Shown here: in pieces, positions 1 through 9,230 of the stretch
How the letters are laid out: every line of letters begins with the position of its first letter
Numbering within the stretch: position 1 is the first letter of the stretch
Assembly (NCBI GenBank): GCA_964388245.1
Contig: CAYLZH010000150.1
Coordinates: 1-12,299 of the forward strand
Reading direction: 5' to 3'
Length of the DNA stretch: 12,299 nt
Source of the DNA: JAIOYV01 sp964388245
Lineage (GTDB): Bacteria > Bacteroidota > Bacteroidia > Bacteroidales > M50B96
The notes under the pieces: model-generated
Databases searched by the model: none
What the model saw: the letters and a program-made list of their open reading frames with translations, nothing else
Told to the model about the DNA's origin: nothing
Made by a program: the position numbers and the translations under genes

Positions 1-73
1 TTACAAAATTGTAAATTCCTGATTTTATTCAATCATTTTCTTTGATGCCTGTAATTTTATCGGCAGTATATAT
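1..73. other. Left-edge intergenic sequence, no gene seen
   Basis: This AT-rich stretch lies beyond the terminator of the minus-strand operon. I see no coding region. The first 14 bases form an inverted repeat (TTACAA, AA, TTGTAA) with no assigned role. Whether bases 1-3 are the stop codon of a further minus-strand gene outside the window cannot be decided. Confidence 0.5.
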
Positions 74-102
74 AACAAAAGAATCCCGAAACATTTTCGG
101 GA
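74..102 (-). terminator. Intrinsic terminator of the receptor/T9SS/PorV operon
   Basis: A perfect 8-bp inverted repeat, TCCCGAAA / TTTCGGGA, lies at 84-91 and 95-102 with a 3-nt loop (CAT). Read on the minus strand it is followed by a T-rich run (TTCTTTTGTT, 83-74), the arrangement expected of a Rho-independent terminator. It starts 36 nt downstream of the PorV-like stop codon. No comparable hairpin was seen between the three genes upstream, which supports their being one transcription unit. Confidence 0.85.
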
Positions 103-138
103 CTCATTGAGTTGCAAAGATATATAGTTTTTTCTGAT

Positions 139-1206
139 TTACAAACTCACTCGTGCTCCTATGCTGTGCACTCCGCTAAACGGATCGGTATCGCGATAAG
201 AGTAATCGAATGAGAAGTATGTCCCGTTTTCTTTGTTAAGTGGAATCTGAAGTGACATTCCGCATGTTGGGCCAGTAAAAACTGTTTCACGTGTTTCTAA
301 ATCATCGCCAAAAACCTTATCTCCTTTTTCGTGCTTATAGCCTCCCCTCAGGAAAATAATATTTCTGTAATTAAACTCCATTCCCAGGTGAAACTGATCC
401 TTTGTAAATGAATTAGAAGTGAAATTTCCGGCTAAAACAAGTTGACTGTTTCCTGCAAAATTAATGTCATATGCTGCACCAATGTTGATCAATGATGGTA
501 GCTCAAATTCTGCACTCCGGTGTTCTACAGTCAGGTCTACCTCGGTTGTAAGAACTTCGCCCCTGAACGATAATCCATCGCCTTTGTAGCGCATGGTTGG
601 TCCAACATTCTTCATTGCGATACCAAAGTGAATTTGTTCCTGGCTTCCTGTAACATATTGAATACCTGCATCGAAACATATTCCACTAGCTGATAAGTCA
701 GGAATTGCCTCGTTTATTATTTTCACGGTTAATCCGCCGTATATCGAATTGGAGAACTCTTTTGCATAAGCCAACGAGATAATAGTATATTTCGGGCTAT
801 AGGTTCCTATTCCGCCATCAGGCAAATCAACTGTTGTGATCTCGATATCGCCAAAATCGATATTTTGAACGGCCATGCTTAATACACCCGATTCACCAAC
901 TTTCTGAGAGAATCCAAATGCATTCATCGAAATGTCGGCGCTCACATATAAATTAGTGTGTACAAAAAGCAATTCAGTTCCTTTGGCAAATGCTGTTCCT
1001 GCGACGTTCGAGTATATGCCTTCGAGTCCCCTGACGGTGGCGGTATTGGCGCCACCCCATCCGCTGCTTCGTGCCCATGGGTTAATTAATAATTCTGAGG
1101 CACCGGCCTGACCTGCCCTCTGTTTGTTACCTGCCTGTCCTTGTAATGGAAGTAATAACAGTGCAAGCAGGAGTATGCTGATACTATTTAAATATATCTT
1201 TTTCAT
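139..1206 (-). CDS. PorV/PorQ-family outer-membrane protein (type IX secretion)
   Basis: This 355-aa protein has an N-terminal signal peptide (MKKIYLN followed by a Leu-rich core ending near LQGQAG). Mature residues then carry the PorV/PorQ family signature, GASELLINPWARSSGWGGAN followed by TATVRGLEGIYSNVAGTAF. The rest alternates in a beta-barrel pattern and ends in VSL. Characterised PorV is a FadL-like outer-membrane barrel that collects T9SS cargo from the translocon and delivers it for surface attachment; PorQ and other paralogues are less understood. I chose ATG at 1206. An in-frame TTG at 1230 would add eight polar residues (ETKKTKN) ahead of the signal peptide and is less plausible. 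The gene follows the large T9SS-type protein by 36 nt and is the last of the operon, suggesting it serves that cargo. Whether it is the genome's main PorV or a dedicated paralogue cannot be told here; the position makes a paralogue more likely. Confidence 0.93.
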   Translation of the reverse strand: MKKIYLNSISILLLALLLLPLQGQAGNKQRAGQAGASELLINPWARSSGWGGANTATVRGLEGIYSNVAGTAFAKGTELLFVHTNLYVSADISMNAFGFSQKVGESGVLSMAVQNIDFGDIEITTVDLPDGGIGTYSPKYTIISLAYAKEFSNSIYGGLTVKIINEAIPDLSASGICFDAGIQYVTGSQEQIHFGIAMKNVGPTMRYKGDGLSFRGEVLTTEVDLTVEHRSAEFELPSLINIGAAYDINFAGNSQLVLAGNFTSNSFTKDQFHLGMEFNYRNIIFLRGGYKHEKGDKVFGDDLETRETVFTGPTCGMSLQIPLNKENGTYFSFDYSYRDTDPFSGVHSIGARVSL

Positions 1207-1242
1207 ATTCTTAGTTTTTTTTGTTTCCAATACCAGTCATAA

Positions 1243-4200
1243 TTAGAATGCATTCAGGTCAATCGGGCGAAGTGCTCCAAACCATTTCAGAATTTTTTCA
1301 CCAAGACCTTCAGCATCGATATGGATAATGTAAACACCGCTTGCTATTGTTATCCCATATTGATTTTTTAAATCCCAATCCTGATAGCTTAAGGCATTAT
1401 CCTTCTTAAACCGCCTGATTAATGTTCCTCCCACATTGTAAATCGAGATAGTACACTTTTGCGGAAGATTGGTAATCTTCACCAGGTTATCGAGCTGTGT
1501 TAGTTCATATTCGGAATATCCATAATACGGATTTGGCACAATATTGATCATATCGAGCATGTCTTTTGCCGTTTCCGTATCGTTCTTAATTGTCATAATA
1601 TCACGTGTAGTGAAAGTAAACATAGGGAATCCTTCATTAAGCGTGTCTTGTGAACTATACATGTAATGTCCTGCACGATGCGGATTCGCCATACGGATAC
1701 TCATATAATATTCCGACAACGGTAATACCTGATCAAAGAAATTCTTGTTCCGGTAGTCGGCATTTAGAATTGGTATACCACACCACATAAAGTTCCTGAA
1801 TCCTTTTCTTCGTACCAGCGAGCTAGTGCTTGATAAGAGTTCATACATCTCTTTTCCACCGTCGTAACCGGGCATATAAATACTTGTATCGGTATAGTTT
1901 GCGGTGCTAAGCAGGAAGTTGTTACCTACGATATAGGTGTAGTGTTTTCCTCCAAAGCGAACATCTCCAAAGTTGGAATACCACGAAGCGCTCGGATTCC
2001 ACATCATGTCGCGTCCGTTTTCCCCTGGTAATTCCGAGGCTTCACCAAATACTATATTCAAACGTGTTCCTGTTTCGATGTCTATGGCATAGCCTGGGAA
2101 CCAACCCATACCTCTTCCAGAAATATAGTTCGCATCATTCGGATTATCGCTTCCTTCATCGGTTGTCGCATAATTTCCACTCTTATCTACTGACCTTGAA
2201 TCGCGCAGGTCGAATTTCATCGCTTCACCTTCGCCAAACAACGGAGGAACTTCATCACCTTCAGCAGTAGTATCATTTTCGCTCATTTCTATTACACAGC
2301 AACGGGTCCACAAATCTTTATCATTAGTAATTACCAGATCAACACTTGTTAGCCTGTATTTCGAAAATCGTATGGTGCCCTGTCCATCGGGATTAGCCGG
2401 CCCATGCTCAATGTTTGCTACCATTTTATATGGTGCCCATGTACCACCAAGTATTTTTTCAAATGATTCTTCTTTATCGTAATTTCCACTGCTGACTACA
2501 TGGTCGTTATACTCTGAATTTTCAGGATCTTCCTGGGTACCCGCCCTGATCCAGTTCCTTTCATTAAAATCATCTCCATCAGGAAGCCAGTAAAGCCATT
2601 CGTTTTGTACATGCTCAAATGCATCACCATAAGCGAGAACATTCATTGCCGGATCAATTTCTCCGTTAGTTTCCCTGTCTAAATAGTTTTGGGATTCAAC
2701 AACAATAGATAATCCAAGTTCCGATATAATTTGTTCGTTACGCACTGTAATGCCATTATAAGAATAGATTGTATCAATTACTTTGTCGCCTCCGGTTTGA
2801 TAAATATACCATTTCGTATCCTTTACCGACCAGTCCCATAAATCACCATCGTTGTACACTGAGGAATCAGGATCGAAAGCTATAGTAAAATCACCTTCGG
2901 GAATATTCAAAGGATCAACCACCTGGATCTGGATTGGTGCTTCCCCTTTCATATACTTCCGTTCATCTACATGCCATGGTTCTCCCGACATAATCTCTTC
3001 TAATGATTCCTGTTGCAGGTTAATAATGTTTGGCCCACTTCCAAAACCTTCAATCTGAGTAATTGCAAGTCCCTCGCCATATTCGGCATTCAAGACAGTT
3101 CCTCCTTCACCCGGTTCAGGAATATGAGGAATAACTTCATAAATTGCAATCGAACCGGTTGCTCCCTTACGGCCCGCTTTGTATGGTAATTTCTGACCTT
3201 TTACAGCATTAGGATCGTTTTGATCGTAGGTCATGTAATTATTATATCCGTAAGCAATAATTGCGAAATAATATTTCTTGTGATTAACCAATCTATTATC
3301 ACCCTGGGCAAATTCATCGTATTCAATTACAAAGGAGTGCTCGATACCTTCGTTGTTGGATTCTACCATCATTTCAGGAACATTGGCCTGCAAGTCTTTG
3401 CTCCATGTATAATTGACAAGGTTTTCAACATCGTTTTTAATATCACACTGGAATACCTCGCGTGCTAAATTAATATTCCTGATATCACCTATCGATACAG
3501 ATTGGTTTTTTAGCTGAAACACTTGATATCCTTCGAAACGATAAAATTTGTCAACTTCATCGACTACATTGTCGGCATTGATATCGATATTCACAATCGA
3601 GAAATCTTTTTCAATGTATTGCTCGAGATAATTGTTCGATTGTAGCGAATTCGAGATATGGAAAACAATCTGACGATCGAGCTCAATAATATCGAGATCC
3701 GGAGCATCAGGTCCATTCACAACTTTAAAACAGTTATCGAATAGTAACTGAGCTTTATCGTCGGCAATCCTTACCTCTTCAATGGATTGGAATGGATCGC
3801 CACCTGTTGCACGAGCCCAGACTATACCTGTAGTAATATCATTGATGGCTCCGGGTTCGAGTGTAAATGGCCCGGCTGAATGAACAAAACGCCTGTCGCC
3901 GGGAGGGTTATCAGATGATACTTCATCCCATGACGGCATAACCTGACCTTGCTGTCCCCAACCACATGGATCGGTATCATCGGGCATCATAAAATCGGTT
4001 TGCACATCAGTTGCTTCGCTGTCGGAATAGTGTCCGGTACCACCATAAACCATTTTGGTTCCATCCTTCCAGATTCCCCTCAGATAGTTATAATAGTCAG
4101 GAGCAATCTGTGGATCGTTCATACTGTTGTTGCCAGAATTGTTAAAATATAGAAAACGTCTCATTCCCCAGCGTTCGTTATCAACAATTCCATCATCAAA

Positions 4201-5404
4201 ATTCAACCCGTTAATATTTCCATTTAAGATATTTCCATCACAGATCAACTCACCGGTTATTGGATCCCAACTGCTTGGGTTATCCATTTGGTCGGCATCC
4301 TGGTATGGACCTTCAAAAAAGTCTACTCCTATTCCAGGAGGTGGTGGTGTTGGCCCGCCATATGCGAATATTTGGCCGGTGCCGTCAACTGCTTCTCCAT
4401 TATAAAGATAACCGAGACCACGGTTTACATCACAACCAACATAATCGNNNNNNNNNNNNNCCCATATCAGCATCGGTCCAAACACCGAAATATGTTTCGT
4501 AAAGCGTATATGTTGAACGGTTTATCAGCGCATAATTATAGAAAGTCATATCGTTCAACTCATCGTTTGTTGAAAAGGCAAATGCCTGAGCACGCAATTC
4601 CATCCCAATTGGATCGCCCTGGGTTTCGGAGTGGATATTTCCCCGGTCGTTATACACCCACCATAATGTCTGGTCGCCAAATAAACGGGGGATTCTTTGT
4701 TCTCGCGAAGTTCCACAAGGAAGTTCTCCTTCCAGGTCATAATACGGATAGTCACCTGAGTAAGGATCGTAGAAGCCATCACCATTTACATCGGCAAAGG
4801 GTGCCAGGTAGTAGTCGTATCCACTTGCTACATCGCCATGTGCCGGCCAATCGAGTATAATTTCAGGTATCGCATAACCTGGATATTCCACTGCCCTTGT
4901 GGTTTGGTCGGAATTATACCAGCCAACAAATTCAGAAACCTGGTTCCGGGTAATTGTAAAATGCCTGTCGTACTCGAGGCAAACCTCGCTATTTGTTGTG
5001 CCTCTGTCGGGTCCTGAAGTGATAAGCGGACCAGGCCAGTAATCGTTACCATTCCCACGGAACCGTTGAGCCGAAAGTTTAAGCTGTCCGTTGATATCGG
5101 TTCCTCCAACCCAGATACAACCTGCAAAAAGAGCTGTTTTGCCTGAGTTTTTTGGAATCTCATACCGGGCAGTTCCCTGAAGGTCCCACCACATATCACC
5201 ACCTGTATGGATAAGTGCCCGGACATTATTCAAGTCAAGTTCAGTAGAACTGGTAGCCGGCACACAACCAGCAGTTAGTGCTTCTGTTGATTTTGTTCCT
5301 GAGTCCTGATGATCAGTTTCCCATTTGTATTTTTCAGCATACATGTTGGAGCTGCTGATACACCACAACATGAATACAATAACTGAATACTTTAAATTTT
5401 TCAT
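1243..5404 (-). CDS. Large secreted protein with T9SS type-A-like C-terminal domain (one gene interrupted by an assembly gap)
   Basis: The first part (5404 to the gap) begins with a signal peptide (MKNLKYSVIVFMLWCISSSN, then MYA) and ends ...GVWTDADMG. The second part begins DYVGCDVNRGLGYLYNG and runs to the stop at 1243. If the gap is 12 bases the product is 1386 aa. The N-terminal region has conserved-looking motifs: GGDMWWDL (68-75), LFAGCIWVGGTDINGQL (92-108), APFADVNGDGFYDP (201-214, calcium-loop-like) and FAFSTNDELNDMTFYNY (275-291). A Pro-rich turn, PTPPPPGIGVDFF, sits near 351-363, and DRRFVHSAGPFTLEPG near 503-518. The last 101 residues (1286-1386) resemble a T9SS type A sorting domain: IVPNPYYGYS, then VKITNLPQKCTISIYNVGGT, then SGVYIIHIDAEGLGEKILKW. 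An unusual tail, FGALRPIDLNAF, follows. From memory this N-terminal architecture recurs in uncharacterised large Bacteroidota T9SS cargo; no biochemical role is known to me. It is probably exported by T9SS and displayed at the cell surface. Its ATG lies 27 nt after the receptor gene. Confidence 0.87.
4448..4460. other. Assembly gap (13 N) inside the large T9SS-cargo gene
   Basis: Thirteen undetermined bases split one gene into two apparently overlapping frames. On the minus strand the left flank ends ...GAT ATG GG and the right flank begins C GAT TAT GTT. Joining them in frame needs 1 + 3k + 2 missing bases, a multiple of three. Thirteen is therefore not the true length. Relatives I recall read D-[LM]-G-x-x-x-D-D-Y/F-V-G-C-D here, which needs k = 3, so 12 bases. 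The first missing codon (GGN) must encode Gly, and the last (NNC) probably encodes Asp. Confidence 0.9.
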
Positions 5405-5431
5405 TTTATGCTGTTTTTTCTTTTTTCGATA

Positions 5432-8400
5432 TTAAAAACTTAATGAAACACCAAGTCTTATAGTCCTGGGCCTGCTATACATTCCAGGTTGTTGCAGGTA
5501 CATGGTATAGTAGTTTCTGTATGCTTCTTCGTCGAGTTGGGTTTCGATTGCCGGCTGGTTGGCTGCTGCAAACAGATAACCGTTATCATCAGGATTACCG
5601 GTAGTACTGTATACATTGATAATATTCTTTTGGTTAAGAACATTGATGATTTCAAAATATACATTCATACGGGCAACTTTTTTGTTTTCTCCTTCGCCCC
5701 ATTCAATAAAGATATCCCTGTCGACAGTAAGATCGATGGAAGACCTCCATGGTTTACGCGAACCGTTCCATGATCCTTCCATAGTGTTTCCAATAACCGA
5801 TCGTTTGGTATAAGGAGATCCTGATCCGGCCTTGAGGATAATGTTGGTTCCGGTATTTTTAAGAATATCTTTTCCAAATAGTTTTGGACCGTTGTATAAC
5901 CTGCCGTCAAAGAATCTGAAATCGATATTGGCAAGAATGGAGTGCCTCTGATCGTAATCGAGCGGAATAGTAGCACGTAAGTTTGGCTGTCCGGAGTTTA
6001 ACAGACTAAGGCCAGCATTGGCATTCGATCCTGTTCCGTTGGCAAACTGCAGGGTATAACTTGTACGAAGCTGAACGTTTCCGGTCCTTCGTAAGTCATA
6101 TGATACGGTAAATCCTTTAACTGTTCCAAAGTCGATATTTCCGTAGGTCCGGTAGCTGTATACGGGGTATGCTCCAATAACACTGATAACCTGACGCATA
6201 TCCCTCATCTCACGATAAAATGCCGATAATGAAATAGCCGATGTGTTTCCTATTTTTTGCCTGAATCCTAATTCATAGTCAATCGTTTTTTCAGGTTTCA
6301 GGTTTGGATTTGTCAGGATGTTCGATTGTGTTGCCCTTACTTTCATAAAAAGATAGTCGATTGGGCTGATATTATTTCCGCCCGGACGGGTAGATAATAC
6401 ATCGTAGTGGGCAAAGAATAATGCCACATCAGAAATAGGGAATGAAAATGAGATACGGGGCATCACGGTAATCTGTGGCTCATAATCCTCGAACGATTGA
6501 TTAACATTATAGTCCGGCGAGGTCATTTCGATATCAGGATTTACGAGATAAGGCTGGATACCTGTTGCCGAGGCAATTATTTCAGGATCGTCAATTTCAG
6601 TACCCTGAGAGTCGTACCAGGTGCTCCCGCTACGATAACCCTGAATACTTGAAGGACTATTCAGATTGTCAACATACACAACATAACCTTCTTTTATGTT
6701 GTCAGGATGATCGGTATTAAGAATTTTTCCTCCGTCGTCGTCACCTACTTTATATGTGTCGTACAATGTATAAGGATCTTTTAAAACCATCTGGTTGGCA
6801 TCGTAACGATCAACGCGTACACCAACGTTGAATACCAGGTCGTTAAATGCAAACTTATCCTGAATATAGGCAGCAGCATAAGTCGGCTCGAACGGGGCAC
6901 GGTCGCGTGTATTCCATCCGTTATCATCAGTGGCTGTAAAGAAGTCCTGAAGACTTGGCTTGTGTGTAAGCTTGTTTCCATGAACATCATAACCTAAATA
7001 GCCCACATAAGAATTTCCACTGTTTAGCAACTCATCGGCACTAAAGTATGATATATCCAAATCGCTTGGATCGTATTTGTCTATATCAACCCATTCGAGA
7101 CTGTTTTGTGCCAATCCAAGATATTCCCTGAAATTTATGTCGAATAAAGCCTGGTCGTTTTTACTGTAAAGCCTGTTATAAGTTATTGTATCGGTAAATA
7201 CTTGATTGCCAAAATCATCCAGAACATAAGCTCCGTTTTCGTCTTTTAAATAGTGTAGAATCGGATTTTCTGTATCGATCTGTGAGATATGCTTGTTCAT
7301 AAGACCACGACCCAAAGTCCACAATCCACTAGGGCTAACACTATAGCTGGTATAAATTCTTTGCTCAAATTCGAATCCGATTGATATAGCATGGTTTTTT
7401 AAATCAGCCGATCCTGCTGCACTAATCCTGAATTGTTTATTATTACTTGTACTATATCCCGAGGTCAACTGTCCCGGGCTTGCCCACAACCCATAAACAC
7501 TAAATGGTGAATCGCCATTTAACAAACCGTTTCCTTCCTGAATGGTTTCGGTGTTACGGTAGTTGTTATTGTTGTCGTATAAGTTGAAAAAGCGCTGTGT
7601 ATAATTGGCGGCTTCGTAATTTATATCCGAATAATCGTATGTAATAAGCGTATCGAAATAATTTACTAAAGTATGAGCCATTAATCCTGTGGTTGAATCG
7701 ACTAACAGTTCGTTTGAGTAAAATGGTATCTTATAGGTTGTGAATTTGCCAATATATCCGTAATTAAAGAAATTATCCTTATGTTCTTTATCCCATGATT
7801 TATTAAATGTTGTTTCATAATCGGCCTGAATAGAATAATAGGCATTCTTAATTGTTGGGTTTTTTATATCGGGATTTTCAGGGAATTTCTGGGTGTAACG
7901 CAAATAAACACGCCAGTTGTCATAAAACGATTCTGAAAAATTTGCTTCATTGAACATTGCATGGTAGTTGCTCCAGTTGTTATATCTTCCATGAAAAGCT
8001 GATCCACCAAGGACAATACTCGAGTTCTTCGAAGGTTTGAAATCAAGTTTTCCCGATACATTGATCCGGTAGTCATCATCGCCACGTTTTACATTATATT
8101 CTTCAAAAGCATCTTCGTGCAGGAAGGCGGCATTTAAGTTGGCACCAAAACCGGAATTCAGTGCCCGTAAAGGATTGTCAATAATACTCTGACGGACCTC
8201 GTCTGTGGCACGGTAAAGAGGAATGGATGACGGGCCTGGATCTGTTACATACTGGTATTCGCCACTGAAAATGTATCCCAAAATTGCATCTTTTTTATCG
8301 GGATAATCAGGATTGGTTTTTGAAACCAATGGCCCCGACAGGGTAAATCCAACAAGGTTAAAGTTATAAGGATCAAAAAACTTTGATGTAACTCCTTCGA

Positions 8401-9097
8401 CACCACCAAACAGCTTATTAGAAGGACCCTTGGTAGTAATATTGATAATCCCACCGGTAGCATCACCATATTTAGCCGGCAAGCCACCGGTAATAACGGC
8501 TGTTTCTTCGATGGCCGATTGTGGAATAGATGATGATCCAATAATTTTTACACCATCGACATAGGTTACGTTCCCCGACGATCGTGCTCCCCGGATACTA
8601 CCAATCTCGCCGTTTTCAGAATATACACCAGCTACAGTAGTTGCCACGGCAGCAGCCGACCGACCAGGCATTTTTTCAATTTCCTCCGAGGTCATTGTCG
8701 AACCGCTGGTGGTATTATCCTTACTAATCAACGGCACTTTGTATGAAACAACTTCTACCTCTTCGATTTGCTGGCTCGAGCTTGTTAGCTCAAGATCGAG
8801 GAATGTAATCTTTTCGTTTCGAATTACAACTCCCTCCTGCTGCATGGTCTTATAGCCAACATATGAGGCTTTTACTGTATACTTCCCGGCAGGGATTGGT
8901 TTTACAGTATAATTCCCATCGAAATCGGTACTACTACCTCCTACTAAATTTCCATTCAGTTCAACTACAACATTTGCAAACGGAATGGCTTCCCTGGTTT
9001 CTTTATCGAGCACCTTACCTTTCAATTCACCGTTCTGGGCCATAAGACCTTGGGTGGCAAGAAAAGCAAAAATAATAAAGAGTAATTTTCGTAGCAT
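5432..9097 (-). CDS. TonB-dependent outer-membrane receptor with N-terminal carboxypeptidase-regulatory-like domain
   Basis: This 1221-aa protein starts with a signal peptide (MLRKLLFIIFAFLATQGLMA, cleavage probably before Q21). Residues about 24-105 form a CarboxypepD_reg-like beta-sandwich (GELKGKVLDKETREAIPFAN, with YTVKASYVGYKT). A possible TonB box follows at EVEVVSY (113-119). The plug domain spans roughly 128-225: TSEEIEKMPGRSAAAVA, then IGSIRGARSSGNVTYVDGV, then ITGGLPAKYGDATGGIINIT. The barrel fills the rest, including the NPNLKPEKTIDYELGFRQ motif common in these receptors, and ends in IRLGVSLSF with the terminal Phe typical of outer-membrane barrels. The family imports large or scarce substrates using ExbBD-TonB energy. 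At over 1200 aa it is long, within the range of SusC-like or carboxypeptidase-domain receptors. No SusD lipoprotein follows; the partner position holds a T9SS cargo gene instead. The substrate cannot be read from sequence. Confidence 0.96.
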   Translation of the reverse strand: MLRKLLFIIFAFLATQGLMAQNGELKGKVLDKETREAIPFANVVVELNGNLVGGSSTDFDGNYTVKPIPAGKYTVKASYVGYKTMQQEGVVIRNEKITFLDLELTSSSQQIEEVEVVSYKVPLISKDNTTSGSTMTSEEIEKMPGRSAAAVATTVAGVYSENGEIGSIRGARSSGNVTYVDGVKIIGSSSIPQSAIEETAVITGGLPAKYGDATGGIINITTKGPSNKLFGGVEGVTSKFFDPYNFNLVGFTLSGPLVSKTNPDYPDKKDAILGYIFSGEYQYVTDPGPSSIPLYRATDEVRQSIIDNPLRALNSGFGANLNAAFLHEDAFEEYNVKRGDDDYRINVSGKLDFKPSKNSSIVLGGSAFHGRYNNWSNYHAMFNEANFSESFYDNWRVYLRYTQKFPENPDIKNPTIKNAYYSIQADYETTFNKSWDKEHKDNFFNYGYIGKFTTYKIPFYSNELLVDSTTGLMAHTLVNYFDTLITYDYSDINYEAANYTQRFFNLYDNNNNYRNTETIQEGNGLLNGDSPFSVYGLWASPGQLTSGYSTSNNKQFRISAAGSADLKNHAISIGFEFEQRIYTSYSVSPSGLWTLGRGLMNKHISQIDTENPILHYLKDENGAYVLDDFGNQVFTDTITYNRLYSKNDQALFDINFREYLGLAQNSLEWVDIDKYDPSDLDISYFSADELLNSGNSYVGYLGYDVHGNKLTHKPSLQDFFTATDDNGWNTRDRAPFEPTYAAAYIQDKFAFNDLVFNVGVRVDRYDANQMVLKDPYTLYDTYKVGDDDGGKILNTDHPDNIKEGYVVYVDNLNSPSSIQGYRSGSTWYDSQGTEIDDPEIIASATGIQPYLVNPDIEMTSPDYNVNQSFEDYEPQITVMPRISFSFPISDVALFFAHYDVLSTRPGGNNISPIDYLFMKVRATQSNILTNPNLKPEKTIDYELGFRQKIGNTSAISLSAFYREMRDMRQVISVIGAYPVYSYRTYGNIDFGTVKGFTVSYDLRRTGNVQLRTSYTLQFANGTGSNANAGLSLLNSGQPNLRATIPLDYDQRHSILANIDFRFFDGRLYNGPKLFGKDILKNTGTNIILKAGSGSPYTKRSVIGNTMEGSWNGSRKPWRSSIDLTVDRDIFIEWGEGENKKVARMNVYFEIINVLNQKNIINVYSTTGNPDDNGYLFAAANQPAIETQLDEEAYRNYYTMYLQQPGMYSRPRTIRLGVSLSF

Positions 9098-9162
9098 AAT
9101 GTATAATTTACGTAATAATAACTAATAATTTATCTTAATATCATTCTGATTTTTAGAATCGG

Positions 9163-9194
9163 TAAATATATAAAAATAAGAAACAACGAATCAA
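9163..9194 (-). promoter_or_regulatory. Possible Bacteroidota-type promoter for the receptor operon
   Basis: On the minus strand a TTG (9194-9192) lies 21 nt before TATATTTA (9170-9163). That resembles the Bacteroidota pattern TTTG-N19-21-TAnnTTTG but lacks the final G. It sits 66-97 nt upstream of the receptor ATG, in the only intergenic gap large enough to hold the operon's promoter. This is inference from a loose match in AT-rich DNA. Confidence 0.35.
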
Positions 9195-9230
9195 CTTTTT
9201 TTCAGGCTATTTATATGCTTTACAGGCATA

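Noticed and set aside
4430..4485. Two overlapping minus-strand genes, or a true frameshift, at the gap
   Set aside because: The overlap arises only from the arbitrary 13-N length. The short out-of-frame extensions on each side are not protein-like, and the flanks join cleanly when the gap is a multiple of three.
4288..4860. Open plus-strand frame running through the N gap
   Set aside because: It is antisense to the large T9SS-cargo gene, depends on the undetermined bases, and its translation has no recognisable domain or signal.
1243..9097. Classic SusC/SusD polysaccharide-utilisation pair
   Set aside because: The gene after the receptor has an ordinary signal peptide with a T9SS-type end and no SusD motifs or lipobox followed by a helical SusD body. 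No glycan-degrading enzymes are present.
9145..9161. Inverted repeat ATTCT...AGAAT upstream of the receptor as an operator
   Set aside because: Only five base pairs in AT-rich DNA; expected by chance.
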